Shown here piece by piece: positions 23,413 to 28,083 of a stretch of 28,083 bases of DNA. Below the pieces are notes generated by a model. The model had not been told where the DNA came from, searched no databases, and was given only the letters and a program-made list of their open reading frames with translations. Position numbers and translations under genes: made by a program. This DNA comes from an uncultured Collinsella sp. (GTDB lineage: Bacteria > Actinomycetota > Coriobacteriia > Coriobacteriales > Coriobacteriaceae): positions 1 through 28,083 of the forward strand of contig CATYDM010000025.1 in NCBI GenBank assembly GCA_958405195.1, in the 5' to 3' direction. Position 1 is the first letter of the stretch. Each line of letters starts with the position of its first letter.

Positions 23413-24351
23413 ATGCTGTTGTCCGGTATCATCGCCGCCCTTACCAGCCTTTTGATTCCCATCATCATCCTGTTGCTGCTGCTTCCTAACGCCTGCTATG
23501 TCGTTGAACAACAGCATGCCGTGATCATCGAGCGTCTGGGCAAGTTTAACCGCATCGTCAACGCGGGCTTCCACATGAAGGTGCCCGTGATCGACCGCAA
23601 GGCCGCCACGGTGAGTCTGCGCACCATGAAAAACGGTTTTGGCATCGACGTTAAGACCCAGGACAACGTGACCATCGGCCTTGAGGTCTCTGCTCAGTAC
23701 CACGTGAGCTATGACATGGGCGCCGGCCCGGCAGATTCGGGTATCTACAAGAGCTACTACATGCTGCAGGAGCCCGTCGACCAGATGCGTGACTTCATCA
23801 CCGACGCCCTGCGCTCTTCGATCCCCGTCTACACACTCGATGAGGTCTTCGCCAAGAAGGATGACATCGCCAAGGATGTCAACGCTACCGTTTCCGAGCA
23901 GATGGCCGCCTACGGCTTCACCCTCGTGTCGACGCTCATCACCAAAATCGCACTGCCGACCGAGGTTGAGAACTCCATGAACGACATCAACGCTGCCCAG
24001 CGCAAGCGCGCTGCGGCACAGGAGCTCGCTGAGGCCGACCGCATCAAGCGCGTCACCGAGGCGACCGCCGAGGCCGAGGCAATGGAAAAGGCGGGTGAGG
24101 GCATCGCCAACCAGCGCAAGGCCATCGCGCTGGGTATCAAGGATTCGCTCGAGATCATCCAGGAGACGGGTGTCGGCAATGACGAGGCCAACCAACTGTT
24201 CATGTTTACGCAGTGGTCCGAGATGATGACGGAGTTCGCTCGCACGGGTAAAACCTCGACGGTCGTGCTGCCGAGCGACTTTTCGCAGTCGGCCTCGATG
24301 TTCGAGCAGATGCTGACCGCCAGCAAAGTTCAAAACGATTCGAAGGAGTAG
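23413..24351 (+). CDS. SPFH/band-7 (stomatin-prohibitin) membrane protein
   Basis: 312 residues with an N-terminal membrane hairpin or anchor (about 5-27), then the SPFH domain beginning VEQQHAVIIERLGKFNRIV, and a C-terminal helical region with Ala/Glu-rich coiled coil (about 195-250) as in stomatins and flotillin-like proteins. Such proteins form oligomeric membrane microdomains and modulate membrane proteases or channels; the specific partner is not visible, and no NfeD-type gene is adjacent. ATG 23413 follows GAGGAG; an in-frame start at 23392 would precede that binding site. rlmH starts 6 bases after the stop. Confidence 0.9.
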   Translation: MLLSGIIAALTSLLIPIIILLLLLPNACYVVEQQHAVIIERLGKFNRIVNAGFHMKVPVIDRKAATVSLRTMKNGFGIDVKTQDNVTIGLEVSAQYHVSYDMGAGPADSGIYKSYYMLQEPVDQMRDFITDALRSSIPVYTLDEVFAKKDDIAKDVNATVSEQMAAYGFTLVSTLITKIALPTEVENSMNDINAAQRKRAAAQELAEADRIKRVTEATAEAEAMEKAGEGIANQRKAIALGIKDSLEIIQETGVGNDEANQLFMFTQWSEMMTEFARTGKTSTVVLPSDFSQSASMFEQMLTASKVQNDSKE

Positions 24352-24357
24352 ACGCGC

Positions 24358-24828
24358 GTGAAATACACCGTCGTTTGCGTCGGTAAGCTCAAGGAGCGCT
24401 TTTGGAAGGATGCCTGCGCTGAGTACACCAAGCGCCTAGGTGCCTATGCCAAGGTTGATATCCGCGAGGTGGCCGATATCGACCCGGCTAAGGCGGGCGG
24501 CGTGGATGCCGCGCGCGACAAGGAGGGGGCGGCGATTCTTGCTGCCTTGCCGTCTCGGGCGCATGTGATCCTGCTGGCCATTGAGGGCAAAGAGCGCTCA
24601 AGCGAGGAGTTTTCGGCGCGGCTCGATGATCTTATGCTGCGTGGTAACAGCGACATCGCCTTTGTGATTGGCGGATCGGACGGCGTGAGCGATGACGTGC
24701 GCGTACGAGCCGACGAGATGCTCAGCTTTGGACGCATTACCCTGCCGCATAACTTGGCGCGTGTGGTGCTGCTGGAGCAAATCTATCGCGCTTGCAAGAT
24801 CAGCCGTGGTGAGCCGTATCACAAATAG
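24358..24828 (+). CDS. rlmH: 23S rRNA (pseudouridine1915-N3)-methyltransferase RlmH
   Basis: SPOUT-family SAM-dependent enzyme that methylates pseudouridine 1915 in helix 69 of 23S rRNA on assembled ribosomes. The 156 residues match the family length. It begins MKYTVVCVGKLKERFW, contains the trefoil-knot motifs VILLAIEGKERSSEEFS and FVIGGSDGVSDDV, and ends ISRGEPYHK, the conserved C terminus. The GTG start has AAGGAG 8 bases upstream, inside the end of the SPFH gene, so the two are likely co-expressed. Confidence 0.97.
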   Translation: MKYTVVCVGKLKERFWKDACAEYTKRLGAYAKVDIREVADIDPAKAGGVDAARDKEGAAILAALPSRAHVILLAIEGKERSSEEFSARLDDLMLRGNSDIAFVIGGSDGVSDDVRVRADEMLSFGRITLPHNLARVVLLEQIYRACKISRGEPYHK

Positions 24829-24901
24829 GTCGGCAATACGAAACAATGCCGTGGGACAATAGCCTTCGTTTTGAAGAGCGTGTCTGAGAGGACGATGAGA
24901 T

Positions 24902-25672
24902 ATGAAGATTGGATTTGTCGGTTTTGGCAATATGGCGAGCGCTATGGCCGATGGCTGGATCGCTGCCGGTGTAGCTGCGAGCGACATGTGCGCCTGTGCG
25001 GGTCGCTACGACGCACTGGTTGAGCGCTGTGAGGCGCGTGGGATGGCCGCTTGCCACGATGCCGCCGAGGTTGTCGCCGCATCCGATATCGTGGTCGCTG
25101 CGGTTAAACCGTACATGATCGAGAAGGTATTCGCCCCGCTCAAGGATGCTCTTGCCAAAAAGGTCGTTCTGTCGGTTGCCTGGACCTGGGACAGTGCCAA
25201 GTGGGAGCAGGTCCTGCCGGGCGTCGCGCACATCTCGACGGTGCCCAACACACCGGTTTCGGTGGGCGAGGGCGTCATCGCTTGCGAGAAGGCTTCCACG
25301 CTCAGTGATGAGCAGAGCGCAGTGGTGCTTGATCTGCTTGGCAAGCTCGGTGCGGTGGTCGAGCTCGATACGAGCCTGCTGTTTGTGGGCGGCACGGTGG
25401 GTGGTTGCGCTCCGGCATTTGTCGCTATGGCAATCGAGGCCCTGGGCGATGCGGCGGTCAAGCACGGTATCCCGCGTGCCGATGCCTATCGCATTGTGAG
25501 CCAGATGGTGCTGGGTACGGCAAAGCTGCAGCTTTCAACTGGTCAGCATCCTGCGGCGATGAAGGATGCCGTATGCTCGCCCGGTGGCGCCACCATCAAG
25601 GGCGTCGTTGCGCTCGAGGACGCCGGCATGCGCAGTGCCCTGGTCAAGGCAATTGACGCAACTCTCCAATAA
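24902..25672 (+). CDS. proC: Pyrroline-5-carboxylate reductase
   Basis: Last step of proline synthesis: reduces pyrroline-5-carboxylate to proline with NAD(P)H in the cytoplasm. 256 residues with the Rossmann start MKIGFVGFGNMASAM, the VVAAVKPYMI strand, and the C-terminal dimer and substrate region CSPGGATIKGVVALEDAGM. Slightly shorter than the typical 265-280 but complete. The ATG follows AGAGGA about 8 bases upstream. A CGGCA/TGCCG stem at 24831-24851 lies between rlmH and proC without a U-tract. proC is convergent with the small minus-strand gene at 25829. Confidence 0.95.
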   Translation: MKIGFVGFGNMASAMADGWIAAGVAASDMCACAGRYDALVERCEARGMAACHDAAEVVAASDIVVAAVKPYMIEKVFAPLKDALAKKVVLSVAWTWDSAKWEQVLPGVAHISTVPNTPVSVGEGVIACEKASTLSDEQSAVVLDLLGKLGAVVELDTSLLFVGGTVGGCAPAFVAMAIEALGDAAVKHGIPRADAYRIVSQMVLGTAKLQLSTGQHPAAMKDAVCSPGGATIKGVVALEDAGMRSALVKAIDATLQ

Positions 25673-25828
25673 AACCGACCAAAAAAGACAGGTTTATTTT
25701 GGCAGGTTTTTCCTGCGGTTTTGTCGTATGTGCGAAAAGCGCCCCGCAACCGGATCGTTACCGGTTGCGGGGCGCTTGCGTTTGCCCAGATAAAACCGAC
25801 CAAAATAAACCTGGCCCTTTTTGGCAGG
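25673..25828. terminator. Nested inverted-repeat terminator region between convergent genes
   Basis: A perfect 17-bp stem AAGCGCCCCGCAACCGG (25737-25753) with its complement (25761-25777) around a 7-base loop sits between proC (+) and the small membrane protein (-). It is flanked by related arms: CAGGTTTATTTTGGCAGGTTT on the left (about 25689-25709) and AAACCGACCAAAATAAACCTG on the right (about 25793-25813) are 18 of 20 complementary in the core. The right arm read on the minus strand also forms its own hairpin AACCTG/CAGGTT followed by TATTTT, a likely terminator for the minus-strand gene. Confidence 0.7.
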
Positions 25829-26002
25829 TTAGTCCCAGAAGCTGTCTTCCTCATCCTCGGACTTGGGTCCGCGGTCGACGTACATCTTATGGGTACGCTT
25901 CTCCATTACAAAGGCAAGAATCGCAAATAACAGGATGCCGCCGGCGAAAAGGATGGCAAAACCGGTGCGGGTGCCAAACAAAAAGGAAAAAACTGCGTCC
26001 AT
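25829..26002 (-). CDS. 57-aa single-pass membrane protein, unknown function
   Basis: Begins MDAVFSFLFGTRTGFAILF, has one hydrophobic helix (about 14-33), then a basic stop-transfer EKRTHK and an acidic tail ending SEDEEDSFWD. The orientation should be N-out/C-in by the positive-inside rule. ATG is at 26002-26000 on the minus strand with AAGG about 8 bases upstream. The frame is clean, its amino acid pattern is protein-like, a promoter-like TATACT lies upstream, and hairpins follow the stop, so I consider it real despite its size. I do not recognise a family. It is convergent with proC and divergent from serS. Confidence 0.7.
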   Translation of the reverse strand: MDAVFSFLFGTRTGFAILFAGGILLFAILAFVMEKRTHKMYVDRGPKSEDEEDSFWD

Positions 26003-26045
26003 TGGGTGCCTTCTTGCGTAGTTGAGTTGGGTCGTAAACGCTCAT

Positions 26046-26083
26046 AAGTATATACTTGCCCATACATGTACAAGGTTGCAACC
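26046..26083. promoter_or_regulatory. Divergent promoter region with three palindromes before serS
   Basis: AAGTATATACTT (26046-26057), TACATGTA (26063-26070) and GGTTGCAACC (26074-26083) are each perfect palindromes. The first contains TATACT on both strands, so it could serve as -10 box for serS (with TTGGGT at 26027-26032, 18-bp spacer) and for the minus-strand small gene. No T-box leader is present. Confidence 0.45.
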
Positions 26084-26113
26084 TAAATGGAATGTATATC
26101 GCCGGAGGATCTA

Positions 26114-27397
26114 ATGCTTGATATCAAGTTTGTTCGCGAGAACCCCGATGCCATCGATGTCGCCATGGCTAACCGCCAGACGTCTTGGGATCGCGAGAAG
26201 TTCTTTGAGCTCGACGACGAGCGTCGTGCCGTCATCACCGAGGTCGAGGAGCTCCAGGCTACGCGCAATGCCGAGTCCAAGAAGATCGGCGCCCTGATGA
26301 AGGAGGGCAAGAAGGACGAGGCCGAGGCCGCCAAGGAGGCCGTGCGCGCCGTCAACGAGAAGATTGACGGTCTGGCCGAGCGTCGTACTGCCCTCGAGCA
26401 GGAGCAGTACGACTTCATGGCTCACCTGCCCAACATTCCTTGCGAGGCCACGCCGTACGGCAAGGACGAGGACGAGAACATCGAGCGCCGTCGTTGGGGC
26501 ACCCCGCGCGAGTTCGACTTCGACTTTAAGCCGCACTGGGATCTGGGCACCGACCTGGACATCCTCGACTTCGAGCGCGGCAACAAGCTCTCCGGCAGCC
26601 GTTTTACCGTTCTCGGTGGCGCCGGCGCCCGCCTGGAGCGCGCCCTCATCAACTTCTTCCTCGATACGCACACCAGCCGTGGCTTTAAGGAGTGGTGGCC
26701 GCCTATCGTCGTCAAGCGTCAGACCATGTTTGGCACGGGTCAGCTGCCCAAGTTCGAGGATGACGCCTATCACGTCTCGGGCGACAACTTCCTGATCCCT
26801 ACCGCCGAGGTCGTGCTCACCAACCTGCACGCCGGCGAGGTCCTCGATGCCGACACCCTGCCGCGCCGCTACACCGCCTTCACCCCCTGCTTCCGTGAGG
26901 AGGCCGGTTCCGCCGGTCGCGACACCCGCGGCATCATCCGTCAGCACGAGTTCGACAAGGTCGAGATGGTCAAGTTCGCTAAGCCGGAGGAGTCCGACGA
27001 TGAGCTCGAGAGCATGACCGCCGAGGCCGAGTACCTGCTGCAGCAGCTGGGCCTTCCGTATCGCGTGATTAGCCTGTGCACCGGCGACTTGGGCTTCTCT
27101 GCCCGTCAGACCTACGACGTCGAGGTCTGGCTGCCGAGCTACAACGCCTACAAGGAGATCAGCTCCTGCTCCAACTGCGGTGACTTCCAGGCTCGCCGCG
27201 CCAACATCAAGTATCGCGACCCCGAGAACTTCAAGGGTTCGCGCTACCTGCACACCCTCAATGGTTCCGGCCTGCCGGCCGGCCGCACCATGGCTGCCAT
27301 TCTGGAGAACTACCAGAACGCCGACGGCACCATCACGATCCCCGAGGTTTTGCGTCCTTACATGGGCGGTCTCGAGAAGATCGAGCCGGTCGCGTAA
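26114..27397 (+). CDS. serS: Seryl-tRNA synthetase
   Basis: Class II synthetase that charges tRNA-Ser (and tRNA-Sec where present). 427 residues. It starts with the nearly invariant MLDIKFVRENPD, then the long antiparallel coiled-coil arm (about 28-100) that grips the tRNA's long variable arm, motif 2 FREEAGSAGRDTRGIIRQHE (about 263-282), and motif 3 GSGLPAGRTMAAILENYQ near the C terminus. ATG 26114 follows GGAGG with a 6-base gap; an in-frame ATG at 26087 is rejected because the family N terminus and binding site agree on 26114. Ends with a terminator at 27422. Confidence 0.98.
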   Translation: MLDIKFVRENPDAIDVAMANRQTSWDREKFFELDDERRAVITEVEELQATRNAESKKIGALMKEGKKDEAEAAKEAVRAVNEKIDGLAERRTALEQEQYDFMAHLPNIPCEATPYGKDEDENIERRRWGTPREFDFDFKPHWDLGTDLDILDFERGNKLSGSRFTVLGGAGARLERALINFFLDTHTSRGFKEWWPPIVVKRQTMFGTGQLPKFEDDAYHVSGDNFLIPTAEVVLTNLHAGEVLDADTLPRRYTAFTPCFREEAGSAGRDTRGIIRQHEFDKVEMVKFAKPEESDDELESMTAEAEYLLQQLGLPYRVISLCTGDLGFSARQTYDVEVWLPSYNAYKEISSCSNCGDFQARRANIKYRDPENFKGSRYLHTLNGSGLPAGRTMAAILENYQNADGTITIPEVLRPYMGGLEKIEPVA

Positions 27398-27421
27398 CTT
27401 GCCTGCATAGGGGATATGCAA

Positions 27422-27445
27422 GGGCGCTCCTTCGGGGGCGCCCTA
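27422..27445 (+). terminator. Terminator of serS
   Basis: GGGCGC and CC pair with GG and GCGCCC around a TTCG tetraloop. The T-tract is short (TATTTCG), so efficiency is uncertain. Confidence 0.65.
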
Positions 27446-27497
27446 TTTCGTGCGTAGGTCCATACCATGCCGTGCGGACAGCTCGATAGAAAACACA

Positions 27498-27511
27498 CGA
27501 ACAACTGTTCT
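27498..27511 (+). promoter_or_regulatory. LexA (SOS) box
   Basis: CGAACAACTGTTCT matches the Gram-positive LexA box pattern CGAAC-N4-GTTCG in nine of the ten conserved bases; only the last G is T. A second palindrome CTGTATACAG (27510-27519) overlaps its end. A -10-like TATGCT (27532-27537) with TTCTGT 18 bases upstream places the box across the -35, as expected for repression. The controlled gene starts at 27571. Confidence 0.65.
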
Positions 27512-27570
27512 GTATACAGCCATCTACCTGCTATGCTTTTGCTAAATAAGAGCGAGAGAAAGGGGACGCG

Positions 27571-27948
27571 ATGGAGCTGTTTGATGATCGGGTGGTTTTG
27601 TTTGAGAGCGACGAGGGCGGGGAGTACCTGCTTGTAACGTGTGAGCCGTCTGGCATGGGTGGCCTGGTGGTTCGACAGACGAGTGAGGGGCCGTTGACGC
27701 AATGGTGCTACGAGGAGTCGCCGCATGTGGTCGAGACCTTTGTGACGCATGAGGCGCTTGTTGTCCTTGAGCACTTCTATGGCGTTGGAACTTCTAATCA
27801 GGTGGCCCGAATGCTGAGCATCTCGTTTGCCGACTACGACTGTGCGCAACGGGTGCGGTCGCTTCTGGGGGAGCTTGGCGCCGGGTTCGATGTGATCGAA
27901 AAGCCAATCGATCGCACGAGAAGCGCCGATGCTTGTGGTGCAGCGTGA
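27571..27948 (+). CDS. Putative SOS-regulated protein of unknown function
   Basis: 125 residues, no membrane segment, no signal peptide, acidic (many Glu and Asp). The N-terminal half reads like a beta-rich domain (VVLFESDEGGEYLLVTCEPS, about 8-27); the middle has THEALVVLEHFYGVGTS, and the C-terminal half looks helical (CAQRVRSLLGELGAGFD, about 92-108). I do not recognise the family. The ATG has GAGAAAGGGG upstream and the gene is preceded by a LexA-like box, suggesting induction by DNA damage. It stands alone between serS and tRNA-Arg. Confidence 0.75.
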   Translation: MELFDDRVVLFESDEGGEYLLVTCEPSGMGGLVVRQTSEGPLTQWCYEESPHVVETFVTHEALVVLEHFYGVGTSNQVARMLSISFADYDCAQRVRSLLGELGAGFDVIEKPIDRTRSADACGAA

Positions 27949-27987
27949 CAAATTGCGGCCCGCGCGAAAAAAAGTTTGAGATTTTGC

Positions 27988-28018
27988 TTGACTCTAACGA
28001 ACTAAAGTGGTTTTATAT
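27988..28018 (+). promoter_or_regulatory. Promoter of tRNA-Arg
   Basis: TTGACT (27988-27993) with TTTTAT (28011-28016, 17-bp spacer) or TTATAT (28013-28018, 19-bp spacer), shortly before the tRNA. Confidence 0.6.
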
Positions 28019-28028
28019 GTCTTGCGCT

Positions 28029-28083
28029 GCGGCGTTACCTCAGCTGGATAGAGGGTCTGACTACGAATCAGAACGTCATAGGT
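28029..28083 (+). tRNA. tRNA-Arg (ACG), cut by the window end
   Basis: The 5' acceptor strand GCGGCGT, D-arm CCTC/GAGG, and anticodon stem TCTGA/TCAGA with loop CTACGAA (anticodon ACG) are present. The sequence ends in the variable loop, so the T-arm and 3' end are outside. In bacteria the A34 of this tRNA is normally deaminated to inosine by TadA deaminase (unrelated to pilus TadA). Confidence 0.9.

Noticed and set aside
26003..26113. T-box leader for serS
   Set aside because: Too short and lacks the T-box sequence and specifier stem.

Overview
The window looks like chromosome from a high-GC actinobacterium of the class Coriobacteriia, most likely a Collinsella-type gut commensal. This is inferred from codon usage (C/G-ending codons), the protein flavour of the housekeeping genes and the compact Gram-positive tad locus. 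No database search was possible, so the genus is a judgement. There is no phage, insertion sequence, CRISPR or rRNA in the window. Three tRNA genes are present: Phe-GAA, Leu-CAG and a partial Arg-ACG at the right edge.

Layout. 86-1612: pyruvate kinase on the minus strand with its own terminator. 1613-2054: divergent control region; its right half carries an RNA leader that can fold in two mutually exclusive ways, one of them hiding the ribosome binding site of the next gene. 2055-4736: SERCA/PMCA-type Ca2+ P-type ATPase, followed by a 95-nt near-perfect hairpin and a terminator. 4985-6169: rsgA, a ribosome-assembly GTPase, with a terminator. 6422-16012: a tightly overlapping Flp/Tad pilus operon (cpaB, cpaE, cpaF, tadB, tadC, pilin, small membrane protein, second pilin-like protein, TadE-like, TadG-like, second TadE-like, DUF192). 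No prepilin peptidase is encoded in it. 16032-16621: a small toxin-antitoxin-like pair with a palindromic operator and a frameshifted first gene. 16685-17291: tRNA-Phe, a duplicated tRNA tail with terminator, and an array of four 62-bp-period palindromes. 17379-21101: a GH5-like protein lacking the usual acid/base glutamate, rsmI and metG. 21209-22976: rsmA (ksgA) and a TatD-family hydrolase. 22980-23341: tRNA-Leu with the same kind of duplicated tail as tRNA-Phe. 23413-25672: SPFH/band-7 protein, rlmH and proC. 25829-26002: a 57-aa membrane protein on the minus strand. 26114-27397: serS. 27498-27948: a LexA-like box in front of a 125-aa protein of unknown function. 27988-28083: tRNA-Arg.

How it fits together. 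Most genes serve translation and ribosome maturation (rsgA, rsmI, metG, rsmA, rlmH, serS, tRNAs) or core metabolism (pyk, proC). The accessory block is the tad operon, which should build a thin surface pilus used for adhesion. CpaF powers assembly, TadB and TadC form the membrane platform, CpaE probably positions or regulates it, and the pilin and TadE/G-like proteins are the substrates.

The least explained signals are four. (1) The two-state RNA leader before the Ca2+ ATPase. (2) A paired element of 186 and 189 bp behind two different tRNAs; each copy carries an exact inverted copy of its own tRNA's T-arm, a run of small hairpins with different stem sequences, and a direct repeat of the tRNA tail plus terminator. 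(3) The exact 62-bp palindrome array. (4) A LexA-box-controlled gene of unknown function.
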